Below, piece by piece: positions 55,174 through 62,873 of a DNA stretch of 64,000 nt. The notes below the pieces were generated by a model. The model was given only the letters and a program-made list of their open reading frames with translations, made no database searches and was not told the DNA's origin. The stretch's first letter is position 1. Each line of letters starts with the position of its first letter. This DNA comes from Streptomyces sp. CB02366 (lineage in GTDB: Bacteria; Actinomycetota; Actinomycetes; Streptomycetales; Streptomycetaceae): assembly GCF_001905905.1 (NCBI RefSeq), contig NZ_LIVT01000003.1, forward strand, positions 248,001-312,000. Direction: 5' to 3'. The translations under genes and the position numbers were made by a program.

Positions 55174-55626
55174 TCAGTCGAGGCAGAACTCGTTGCCCTC
55201 GACGTCCCGCATCACGATGCAGGACTCGTTCTCCTCGTCGGCGAGCAGCACGCGCTCGCACGCGGCCCCGAGCGGGATCAGCCGGTCCCGTTCGGCCTCC
55301 AGCGCGGCGAGGCGCTCCGCCCCGACGAGACCGGTACCGACCCGGACGCAGAGGTGGACCCGGTTCTTGACGACCTTGCCCTCGGGAACCCGCTGGAAGT
55401 ACATCCGGGGCCCCACGCCGTTCGGGTCCTGGCAGACGAAGCCGGCGTCCCGCTTCTCGGGCGGCCGGGTCACCTCGTACGCCTCCCAGGTGGCGAACCC
55501 CTCGGGCGGCGAGGGGACGACGTACCCCAGCACCTCGCACCAGAAACGCGCGACGCGCTGCGGTGACGCGCAGTCGAAAGTGATCTGTACCTGCCTGACC
55601 GGTCCTGTCGAAGCCGTGGAAGTCAT
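55174..55626 (-). CDS. VOC (glyoxalase/bleomycin-resistance fold) protein
   Basis: The 150-residue protein has the two beta-alpha-beta3 modules of the vicinal-oxygen-chelate fold: VQITFDCASPQRVARFWCEV opens the first, and NRVHLCVRVGTGLVGAERLA the second, ending with CIVMRDVEGNEFCLD, where the C-terminal acidic metal ligand (E in G-N-E-F) is visible. The family includes glyoxalases and dioxygenases; the specific substrate is unknown. I chose ATG 55626 because the fold starts right after it; longer in-frame starts add only Arg/Pro-rich sequence. Upstream 265 bases separate it from the divergent Rid gene. Confidence 0.85.
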   Translation of the reverse strand: MTSTASTGPVRQVQITFDCASPQRVARFWCEVLGYVVPSPPEGFATWEAYEVTRPPEKRDAGFVCQDPNGVGPRMYFQRVPEGKVVKNRVHLCVRVGTGLVGAERLAALEAERDRLIPLGAACERVLLADEENESCIVMRDVEGNEFCLD

Positions 55627-55891
55627 CCGGACACCGTAGAGGCGGGACCCTTCGCCCGGCTCGCGATTTCCGCCGGGCGCGGCCGGCGCCGCGGGGGCCA
55701 CCGGAAAAGGAGGAGCGGGGCCCGGAGCGCTCCGGCAGGATGAGGGCGAGGGGCACGGGTGCCCCGGCCCACCGCGGCAAGGCCGACGCACCGCGGAGGA
55801 CCCGGTGCCTCGGCACGCGCGGCAGGGCGCCGCGCACGCCGCCCGCTCCTCTCCCGCACCAGCAGGCCCGCACCCAGGAGACGACCCCACC

Positions 55892-56311
55892 GTGACCCGT
55901 AAGAGCGCCGTTTCCCTGATCCGTTCCCGCACCCTCTCCGACGTGGCCCAGTACGCCTACGCGGCCACGGCCCCCGCCGAGGCCCGGCTGATCTTCCTGG
56001 CCGGTTCGTGCCCGCTCGACGAGCACGGTGAGACCGTGGCCGTCGGGGACTACGCGGGCCAGGCGGCGCAGGCGATGAAGAACCTGCGGACCGCGCTCGC
56101 CGACGCGGGCGCGACGGTGGAGGACGTCATCAGCACGCGGGTCCTGGTGGCGTCGGCCCGTCAGGAAGACCTGGTGGCCGCATGGGGGGTGGTCCGGGAC
56201 TCCTTCGGCGAGCACGACGTCCCCAGCACCCTGATGGGCGTGACCGTGCTCGGCTACGCCGACCAGCTCGTCGAGATCGAAGCGGTGGCCGCGGTCCTCG
56301 ACGCACCCTGA
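55892..56311 (+). CDS. Rid family (RidA-like) protein
   Basis: The 139-residue protein has the YjgF/Rid fold: LIFLAGSCPLDEHGETVAVG, DYAGQAAQAMKNLRTALADA, VEDVISTRVLVASARQEDL and a C-terminal strand DQLVEIEAVAAV. RidA proteins hydrolyse reactive enamines and imines. The conserved Arg of RidA proper appears here in STRVLVAS, while the terminal IE-x-E-A-V motif is kept, so this is probably a divergent Rid subgroup. The start is GTG 55892 with AGGAG 11 bases upstream. It is a single gene with no functionally linked neighbour. Confidence 0.82.
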   Translation: MTRKSAVSLIRSRTLSDVAQYAYAATAPAEARLIFLAGSCPLDEHGETVAVGDYAGQAAQAMKNLRTALADAGATVEDVISTRVLVASARQEDLVAAWGVVRDSFGEHDVPSTLMGVTVLGYADQLVEIEAVAAVLDAP

Positions 56312-56638
56312 CCTCCACGTTCCCGCCCGGCCCGGCGCCGCCGCCGGGGCTCCCCCTGCGGACACCGACACCCCGGCCCGTACGGCCGCGCCGAACCGGG
56401 CCCGCTCTACCGCCCCTACAGACACCCGCCCGGCCCGCGAGGACCCCAGCCCCTCGCCCGTACGGCCGCGCCGGCCTGGCCCCCCGCGCCCGTATGGGCG
56501 ACGATGCGAAGGGCCGGACGAGGCCCGGCGAGTGAAGGCCCGGCCCGCGGAGGGCCGGTGAACGCCTGTCGCCCGTCCGTCACTCGAATGGCACACCCCC
56601 GCAGCAGCCTCATCTCATATCTGAGATAGCCTGCCGGT
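56312..56638. other. 327-bp intergenic region before the MurA-like gene
   Basis: No gene is visible. An 18-base direct repeat GCCCGTACGGCCGCGCCG occurs at 56376-56393 and 56456-56473. The last 30 bases hold the promoter and palindrome of the MurA-like gene. Confidence 0.6.
56612..56632 (+). promoter_or_regulatory. Palindrome overlapping the -10 of the XRE-MurA gene
   Basis: ATCTCA-TATC-TGAGAT (56612-56627) is a perfect inverted repeat. TAGCCT (56627-56632) fits TAnnnT and ends six bases before the ATG at 56639, with no ribosome-binding site, so the transcript is probably leaderless. The operator may be read by the gene's own XRE domain. Confidence 0.55.
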
Positions 56639-58168
56639 ATGTCAGACGACTACCTCGTACGCATCGGCAAGCTCATCCGTGACGCCCGTCAGCATCGGGG
56701 CTGGACACAGACGCAGCTCGCCGAGGCGCTCGGTACCAGCCAGAGCGCCGTCAACCGCATCGAGCGCGGCAACCAGAACATCAGCCTTGAGATGATCGCC
56801 CGCATCGGTGAAGCCCTCGACAGCGAGATCGTGTCACTCGGTTACGCCGGGCCCATGCACCTGCGGGTCGTCGGCGGCCGTCGCCTCTCCGGGGCCATCG
56901 ACGTGAAGACCAGCAAGAACGCCTGCGTCGCGCTGCTGTGCGCCTCGCTCCTCAACAAGGGGCGTACGGTGCTGCGCCGGGTGGCCCGGATCGAGGAGGT
57001 GTTCCGCCTCCTGGAGGTGCTGAACTCCATCGGCGTGCGCACCCGCTGGGTCAACGACGGCGTGGACCTGGAGATCGTGCCGCCCGCGCAGCTGGACCTG
57101 GCGGCGATCGACGCGGACGCCGCGCGCCGTACCCGCTCGATCATCATGTTCCTGGGCCCGCTGCTGCACCGCACCGAGCAGTTCGCCCTCCCCTACGCGG
57201 GCGGCTGCGACCTCGGCACGCGCACGATCGAACCGCACATGATCGCGCTGCGCCGGTTCGGCCTGGAGATCGCCGCCACGGAAGGGCTGTACCACGCGCA
57301 GGTCGACCGCTCCGTCACGCCGGACCGGCCCATCGTGCTGACCGAGCGCGGCGACACGGTGACCGAGAACGCCCTGCTGGCCGCCGCCCGCCACGACGGG
57401 ACGACCGTCATCCGCAACGCCTCGTCCAACTACATGGTCCAGGACCTGTGCTTCTTCCTCGAGGCGCTGGGCGTACGGGTCGACGGGGTCGGTACGACGA
57501 CGCTCACCGTGCACGGGGTTCCGCAGATCGACGTGGACGTGGACTACTCCCCCTCCGAGGACCCGGTCGAGGCGATGAGCCTGCTGGCCGCCGCGGTGGT
57601 GACCGAGTCCGAACTCACCATCCGCCGGGTGCCGGTGGAGTTCCTGGAGATCGAACTCGCGGTGCTGGAGGAGATGGGCCTCGACTGCGACCGCACCCCC
57701 GAGTACGCGGCCGACAACGCGCGCACCCGGCTGGTGGACCTGACCGTACGGCCCTCCAAGCTGGAGGCCCCGATCGACAAGATCCACCCGATGCCGTTCC
57801 CCGGCCTCAACATCGACAACGTCCCGTTCTTCGCGGCCATCGCCGCCGCGGCGCACGGCCAGACGCTGATCCACGACTGGGTCTACGACAACCGCGCCAT
57901 CTACCTGACCGACCTGAACCGCCTCGGCGGCCGGCTCCAACTCCTCGACCCCCACCGGGTCCTGGTGGAGGGCCCGACCCGCTGGCGCGCCGCCGAGATG
58001 ATGTGCCCGCCCGCCCTGCGCCCCGCCGTGGTGGTGCTGCTGGCGATGATGGCGGCGGAAGGCACCTCCGTGCTCCGCAACGTCTACGTGATCAACCGCG
58101 GTTACGAGGAACTGGCCGAGCGCCTCAACTCGGTGGGCGCGCAGATCGAGATCTTCCGCGACATCTGA
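56639..58168 (+). CDS. murA: MurA-like UDP-GlcNAc carboxyvinyltransferase with N-terminal XRE HTH
   Basis: The 509-residue protein is a fusion. Residues about 8-65 are an XRE-type helix-turn-helix (GKLIRDARQHRGWTQTQLAE, LGTSQSAVNRIERGNQNISL). From residue about 73 onward a MurA (EPSP-like) domain follows: the substrate Lys-Asn in TSKNACVALLCASL, the fosfomycin-target Cys in YAGGCDLGTRTIEPHM, IRNASSNYMVQDLCFFLEAL and DWVYDNRAIYLTDLNRLGGR. MurA adds enolpyruvate to UDP-GlcNAc, the first committed step of peptidoglycan synthesis. I recall the same fused protein in S. coelicolor (SCO5998), a second MurA beside the housekeeping one. Active-site residues seem intact, so a dual enzyme/regulator is plausible but untested here. 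Confidence 0.9.
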   Translation: MSDDYLVRIGKLIRDARQHRGWTQTQLAEALGTSQSAVNRIERGNQNISLEMIARIGEALDSEIVSLGYAGPMHLRVVGGRRLSGAIDVKTSKNACVALLCASLLNKGRTVLRRVARIEEVFRLLEVLNSIGVRTRWVNDGVDLEIVPPAQLDLAAIDADAARRTRSIIMFLGPLLHRTEQFALPYAGGCDLGTRTIEPHMIALRRFGLEIAATEGLYHAQVDRSVTPDRPIVLTERGDTVTENALLAAARHDGTTVIRNASSNYMVQDLCFFLEALGVRVDGVGTTTLTVHGVPQIDVDVDYSPSEDPVEAMSLLAAAVVTESELTIRRVPVEFLEIELAVLEEMGLDCDRTPEYAADNARTRLVDLTVRPSKLEAPIDKIHPMPFPGLNIDNVPFFAAIAAAAHGQTLIHDWVYDNRAIYLTDLNRLGGRLQLLDPHRVLVEGPTRWRAAEMMCPPALRPAVVVLLAMMAAEGTSVLRNVYVINRGYEELAERLNSVGAQIEIFRDI

Positions 58169-58828
58169 TGCGGGGGTGCCGCCGCGCCCCGTCCCGACCT
58201 GCTGACAAGCGGGCCAGGGAGGGGTACGGCGGCATCTCGGGGACTTCGCTGGGGCGTGGGGCCCGCGGCGGGGCTGCGCGCCACGCTCCACGGGCCCGGC
58301 GGACCGGTCGCGGGTGGGGGGAGAGGCCGAGGGGGCCCGGACCACACGGTCCGGCGCTCCAGCCGGATCGACGCCTGCGCCCCCTGCCTGGCCTTTCGCC
58401 GCGCTGCCCCCGACAGCCTCCCCGGAGGCTGGGCCGTCGATGTGATGCGGCGAGGGGGCCTTGACCGTTCCTGTGGCCGTGCGGCAGGTCTCCTCGGCCC
58501 GGGAGGCGCGTCGAACGCATGATCCGGCCCCATGGCCTTACCGACCCAGTGGCCGGATCCTCCGTGCTTCACCAGCCATCCGGTCGAGCGCCGCGGGAGG
58601 GGGCCGGCAGGCCGTTCTCGACGTGGTCCACGCGCGCCGGGAACGGGCCCGCCCCCACAGTTGACGGCGGGCCGGCCCCGGGCCGGTGGAAGGCTGCGGG
58701 CCTTGTCTGGATCCGTGAGAGATCCGAAGTTCCACGGTGACCGGCTCGTCGGTGACATCCAGCGGGCGTACCGGCTGCTGGGCCGGCTACCGTCCCGTGG
58801 CCTACGGTGTGAGCAGCCTGTGACCGTC
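58169..58828. other. 660-bp gap with nothing recognised
   Basis: Open frames occur on both strands, but all have Pro/Arg/Gly-rich sequence and no recognisable domain or ribosome-binding site. I see no RNA gene, repeat or strong hairpin. It may be non-coding or highly decayed. Confidence 0.5.
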
Positions 58829-59266
58829 CTACGCCGCCAGCAGGCCCTTCTTCCTCAGCAGCGGCAGAACGTGATCCCGTACCGCGGGAGCGATACAGAG
58901 GTCCTTCTCGTGACCCGACGCCCACCGCAGGTGTGCAAGCTCGGCGGCCGGAACGGGGGTGCCGCTGAGGCGCGCCTCGAAGACGGTCATCCGCAGAGGG
59001 ACGCCTTCCAGAGCCGCGATGGACTCGATCTCGGCCAGCAACCGCGGCTCCACGGGCCGAACGCCGAGCTCCTCCTCGCATTCTCGTACCAGCGTCTCCA
59101 GGGGCTCCTCGTCCGCGTCGGGCTTCCCCCCGGGGAGGTAGAAGACGTCGGGAGCCGCCTTCTTGCTCACCATGAGGAGCCGCCCGCCCCGGACGACCGT
59201 CGCCGCCACGACGATCAGGGGTTCAGTCTGCGCGGGCGGTGCCGCGGCGGCGTTTCCTTGGGTCAT
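58829..59266 (-). CDS. Nudix hydrolase
   Basis: The 145-residue protein contains a complete Nudix box: GGKPDADEEPLETLVREC followed by EEELGV (G-x5-E-x7-R-E-x-x-E-E-x-G-hydrophobic), at about residues 41-64. The N-terminal strand is IVVAATVVRGGRLLMVSKK. Nudix enzymes hydrolyse nucleoside diphosphates linked to another group; the substrate cannot be told. Start ATG 59266 is chosen because the fold begins shortly after; the in-frame extension to 59368 is Arg-rich and unlikely. It is a single gene, 151 bases downstream of the GNAT gene on the same strand. Confidence 0.85.
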   Translation of the reverse strand: MTQGNAAAAPPAQTEPLIVVAATVVRGGRLLMVSKKAAPDVFYLPGGKPDADEEPLETLVRECEEELGVRPVEPRLLAEIESIAALEGVPLRMTVFEARLSGTPVPAAELAHLRWASGHEKDLCIAPAVRDHVLPLLRKKGLLAA

Positions 59267-59417
59267 GCACACAATTCTTCCAGACAAAAGGCCCGGACAA
59301 CGCCTCCCTGCGACGAGTCCGACGCTGGCAACGGCACGGTTCTCCACCGGCAGCCGCCACCCTCGCACCAGCCCTGATGGGGGTGTGGCATGGTGACAAC
59401 GCGCGTGATCAATACAC

Positions 59418-59900
59418 CTAGGGCTTTGCGCCCCCGAGACCCGCCAACGCGCTGTCCGTCAACCGGTACACCGTCCACTCGTCCTGCGGCCGGGCGCCCA
59501 GCGACTCGTAGAACGCGATGGACGGGGCGTTCCAGTCGAGCACCGACCACTCCAGCCGCTCGTATCCGCGCTCCACACAGATCCGCGCCAACTCCGTCAG
59601 CAGCGCCTTGCCGTGGCCGCCGCCGCGCCGCTCGGGGCGGACGTACAGGTCCTCCAGGTAGATGCCGTGCACACCGCGCCAGGTGGAGAAGTTCAGGAAC
59701 CATAGGGCGAACCCGATGACCTCGCCGTCGTCGTCGGCCGTCGCCACATGCGCGTACGCGGCGGGCCGGTCGCCGAACAGGGCCTGGGCCAACTGCGCCT
59801 CGGAGGCGACGACCTCGTCGAGTGCCTTCTCGTACGCGGCGAGTTCAAGCACCAGGGCGTGCAGGACGGGAATGTCCTCGGGTGTGGCGATTCGAATCAT
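59418..59900 (-). CDS. GNAT family N-acetyltransferase
   Basis: The 160-residue protein starts MIRIATPEDIPVLHALVLEL. Motif A is YLEDLYVRPERRGGGHGKAL, with the R-x-x-G-x-G/A acetyl-CoA loop, and motif B is LEWSVLDWNAPSIAFYESLG. The closest named group is diamine or small-amine acetyltransferases (SpeG/SSAT-like wording), but the substrate is not certain. The ATG at 59900 is chosen because the family starts there; upstream in-frame sequence lacks structure. The neighbouring DNA contains a decayed transposase fragment less than 100 bases upstream. Confidence 0.85.
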   Translation of the reverse strand: MIRIATPEDIPVLHALVLELAAYEKALDEVVASEAQLAQALFGDRPAAYAHVATADDDGEVIGFALWFLNFSTWRGVHGIYLEDLYVRPERRGGGHGKALLTELARICVERGYERLEWSVLDWNAPSIAFYESLGARPQDEWTVYRLTDSALAGLGGAKP

Positions 59901-60709
59901 GGACGCAGCGTAGACAGCCCGCCGTCCCGGCCGCACGCGGGTATCCCGGCCGTCCCCGTTCCCCCGCCGCACGCCGTTGCCCCGCCACACGCCCCGGTGG
60001 CGTCCAGCCGCAGCTCGACGCCTTCGGCCCGGGCTCAGGCGAACACGTCCGGCAGCGTCCGAAGACGCAGGCCGGGAAGGTCGGGGACCGCGCACCCCGC
60101 TCGTCCAGGCCGTCCGGCTCGACGGCCTCGCGCCGCCGGGCGTTCAGGTTCGGTCTGCTCGGCAAGGTCGAGGGCTCGGTCGGTGCTCGCCCGGCCGGTG
60201 CGGCCGCCGGCACGGAGGAACGCCGTCGCAACGGCGGGGGGCCGCGTAGATCTCGTTGCTCCGGTGCGGAGAGCTGGACGGGAGACCGCGGGAGAGCCGC
60301 CGGCCGTGCCGCGTCCCCAGGTACGAGAGGGTTGTCCTTTCTCATCGGCGTCCGCGAGGGGGGCGGTCCCCCACCGGCTCCGGAACCATGCGCAAACGCT
60401 GTTCCTGAAGAACATCGAAGCTACGGGAAGGGACCGGAGTTCGACCGTAGCGATCAGGGGGAGTGGAGAGACGGCCCGGAACGGCCCCCTCGTTCCCCGC
60501 CGATGGAACCGACCGGCCGCGGCTCCTCCGGCGTGACGAAGCCCGCCGAAGGATTCGGCCCCGCATACGACTTGGGGAGCGGTAGAGGCGGGCCCCCGGC
60601 CATGACGTGAAGGCGGCCGTCCCATGCTGCTCCTCCAGCGCCCCACCCGGTGACAGACGTGGTCCGAAAACGCCTGGACCGTCAGACCCGCCTCGGCCAT
60701 GCTCCTCAC
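59901..60709. other. 809-bp accessory gap with a transposase relic
   Basis: Apart from the minus-strand transposase fragment (59993-60108), nothing is recognisable in this stretch. Several open frames are present but lack domains and ribosome-binding sites. Confidence 0.5.
59993..60108 (-). pseudogene. IS5-type transposase fragment (internal part)
   Basis: On the minus strand the residues LDERG, then after a one-base frameshift CAVPDLPGLRLRTLPDVFA, a stop, and then ARAEGVELRLDATG follow each other. Together they read as the middle of a common streptomycete IS5-family transposase (...RPLLxERGxAVPDRPGLRLRTLxDVFAYAxAEGVELRLDATE...). A frameshift, an in-frame stop where a Tyr is expected, and loss of both ends mark it as a relic. 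Confidence 0.65.
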
Positions 60710-61279
60710 GTGACCACCTACCTCGAGTCCGAGCGTCTGACTCTGCGCCCCTTCGCCGCCGCCGACGCGGACCTGCTGATCGAGCTGGACAGCGACCCGG
60801 CGGTGATGCGCTACCTGACCGGCGGCGCTCCGACTCCGCCTGAGGAGGTCCGCGACCTAGCCATCCCCAGCATCCTCGCCGGCTACGAGCGCTGGGATCA
60901 CGACCTCGGCCTGTTCGCCGCCAACGAGAAGGACGGCGGCGCGTTCGTCGGCTGGTTCTGCCTGCGTCCGCTCCGCAGCGGCCCGCGTGAGGAGGCCGAA
61001 CTCGGCTACCGCCTGCGCCGGGCGGCCTGGGGCCGGGGCTACGCCACGGAGGTCTCGCAGGCGCTGCTGGCGAAGGGGTTCGCCGAGCTTGGGATCCGCA
61101 TGGTCTGGGCCGAGACGATGACCGTGAACCGCCCTTCGCGCAACGTCATGGAGAAGCTCGGGATGACGCTCGCGGAGAGCATCCCCACACCGGAGGACAT
61201 GATGGCGGTTGAGGGTTCCGAGCACGGGGGTGTGCGGTACGAGATCACGAAGGATCAGTGGGAGCGGCGGCAGGCGTAG
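60710..61279 (+). CDS. GNAT family N-acetyltransferase (RimJ/RimL type)
   Basis: The 189-residue protein begins VTTYLESERLTLRPFAAADA, the usual start of the RimJ/RimL-type acetyltransferases, and has motif A GYRLRRAAWGRGYATEVSQA with the acetyl-CoA loop, followed by VWAETMTVNRPSRNVMEKLG (motif B). It may acetylate a protein N-terminus, an amino acid or a small molecule. The GTG at 60710 fits the family start; upstream ATG 60650 adds unmatched sequence. The gene is bracketed by transposase relics on both sides, which suggests it arrived with, or lies at, an insertion hot spot. Confidence 0.82.
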   Translation: MTTYLESERLTLRPFAAADADLLIELDSDPAVMRYLTGGAPTPPEEVRDLAIPSILAGYERWDHDLGLFAANEKDGGAFVGWFCLRPLRSGPREEAELGYRLRRAAWGRGYATEVSQALLAKGFAELGIRMVWAETMTVNRPSRNVMEKLGMTLAESIPTPEDMMAVEGSEHGGVRYEITKDQWERRQA

Positions 61280-62261
61280 GCGGCGCGAGGCGCGACACCC
61301 GTGGATGTGATGTCCTCAGCCCGCGCGGCCTTGTCTCATCGTGCCCTATCGGGCATATCCCGACAGCATCTTGCCGAACTCGTCGCTGAGCTCGCCCCGG
61401 CATGGGAGGCGCAGCAGGAGTCTGCGCTGCAGGAGCGGCGCGGCGGCGATCGCCGCCGCGAGGCCGGTGCTGGCCCGAAGCATCGTCTGGTGTTCGTCGA
61501 TCGAGTGCTGGTCACGCCGGCGCACTTGCGACACGATCTTCCGCACTCGGCCCTGGCTGTGCTGTGAGGAGTGGACCGCTCCGCCGAGCCTGCCCAGATT
61601 CTTATCGCTCCCCAAGCCGATAGAGCCCACCAGCCCGTGCTCCTCCCCCGTTCGACGTCGCGCCTGCGGGTTCCTGCCGTCTTCGGATCGCCGCGGGTCG
61701 GGTCAGGTGGCGCAGCTCCGCTCAGCCGAACCGGCGGAAGCAAACGGCTCGTGGCCGAAGCGCCACCAGCAGTGGCTCGGCCCGATCCGCCACGTCACAT
61801 CACCCGGCCGCGCCCGTGGTCACGGGGCCCGAAGCGCGGTCGATACCGCTGACGACCCGCCCCCACGCTCACCACGCGTCGTGGTGGCGCCACGGGTCAG
61901 GGCGCACCACAGGTTCGTGATCGTGTGGTCCACGTCAGCTCTTGTGGGCCGCGCGGTGATCGCTGCTGGTGGGCCTGGTCCGGTACCCGGCCGGCCCCAG
62001 GATGTGGGGCCGGCCGCGGGGTGCTGGGGATGCCCGCGCACCTGTCACCTGGTCGGAGTCCGCGCCGTAGGGGTTGGCCGGGGCGGACTCCTGCCGGGGG
62101 TCCCCCGGACACCATGACGATGACAGGGCGACGATCCCCGAGCGAAGGCCGGGCACCATCACGCACGTGTTGAGCGTGATTCACTCGGTCCCTGACGAGC
62201 AACCGACCCCCTCGACGCCGGGGCCGACGCCGGCGCGGCGAGGGGGCGGGCGGGGATGCGC
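61280..62261. other. 980-bp accessory gap after the GNAT gene
   Basis: The first 310 bases carry a transposase relic (61301-61590). From 61591 to 62261 I recognise nothing; open frames on both strands are short, overlap and lack domains. Confidence 0.5.
61301..61590 (+). pseudogene. IS5-type transposase fragment (N-terminal part)
   Basis: From GTG 61301 the frame reads LSHRALSGISRQHLAELVAE, then LAPAWEAQQESALQERRGGD, and RLVFVDRVLVTPAHLRHDLP, the N-terminal part of the same IS5-like transposase family as the fragment at 59993-60108. A stop at 61565-61567 follows ALAVL, and VDRSAEP continues in another frame, after which similarity is lost. The catalytic domain is absent. Confidence 0.65.
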
Positions 62262-62735
62262 TCAGGCCGCGTGGACCGTCAGCGGCACGTCTGCGCCCTC
62301 GACGGCCCGCACCAGCGGCGTGAGCCGCTCGTCACCGGCCGCCTCGGCGAGGGCCTCGCGCAGAGCCGCCTCATTGGTCGGGCGGGCCTCTTCGAGGAGC
62401 GCGAGGCCGGCGTCGGAGACGTTGGTGTAGATGCCGCGCCGGTCGGTGGGGCACAGGTAGCGCATGAGCAGGCCGCGGTCCTCCAGGCGGGTCACCAGGC
62501 GGGTGGTGGCGCTCTGGCTGAGGACGACGGCGTCGGCGACCTGCTTCATCTGGAGGTGGCCGCCCTCGCCGTCGTGCTGCCGGCTGAGCACGTCCAGCAG
62601 GGAGTACTCCCGCACGCTCAGGCCGTGCCGGGACTGCAGGGCGCGCTCGATATGGGCCTCGAGCCGCCCGTGGAGCAGGGAGAGGGCGGTCCAGCCCTGG
62701 GCCAGGGCGGTCAGTGCGGGGTCGGTTGCGGTCAT
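62262..62735 (-). CDS. MarR family transcriptional regulator
   Basis: The 157-residue regulator has a winged helix in the middle (LQMKQVADAVVLSQSATTRL, VTRLEDRGLLMRYLCPTDRR) and long dimerisation helices at both ends (WTALSLLHGRLEAHIERALQ; LLEEARPTNEAALREALAEA). MarR proteins bind palindromic operators as dimers and are usually released by small ligands. The ATG at 62735 has GGAAGGAGG five bases upstream. The divergent MFS exporter gene 138 bases away is the obvious target, a common regulator-efflux arrangement. The ligand is unknown. Confidence 0.88.
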   Translation of the reverse strand: MTATDPALTALAQGWTALSLLHGRLEAHIERALQSRHGLSVREYSLLDVLSRQHDGEGGHLQMKQVADAVVLSQSATTRLVTRLEDRGLLMRYLCPTDRRGIYTNVSDAGLALLEEARPTNEAALREALAEAAGDERLTPLVRAVEGADVPLTVHAA

Positions 62736-62798
62736 GGCGACCTCCTTCCGACCCAATGGTTGCATGCGCGGACTACAAACATCCAGAGCTTCATGCGT

Positions 62799-62827
62799 TT
62801 GCATTTAGCCCGCGCGTGCAATTATTG
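62799..62827 (+). promoter_or_regulatory. Candidate promoter of the MFS exporter gene
   Basis: TTGCAT (62799-62804) and TTATTG (62822-62827) are 17 bases apart, about 50 bases upstream of the start codon. The same hexamer TTGCAT recurs at 62759-62764 near the MarR start, and TTGCA/TGCAA form a short inverted repeat across the spacer, so a MarR dimer site may overlap the promoter. Confidence 0.45.
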
Positions 62828-62873
62828 TCTTTCGAGGTAAACGCTCCACGCAATCAATTGGAAGGTCGTCTCC

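Noticed and set aside
58102..58758. A 218-codon minus-strand frame in the gap after the MurA-like gene.
   Set aside because: Pro/Arg-rich, overlaps the end of the MurA-like gene, no ribosome-binding site or domain.
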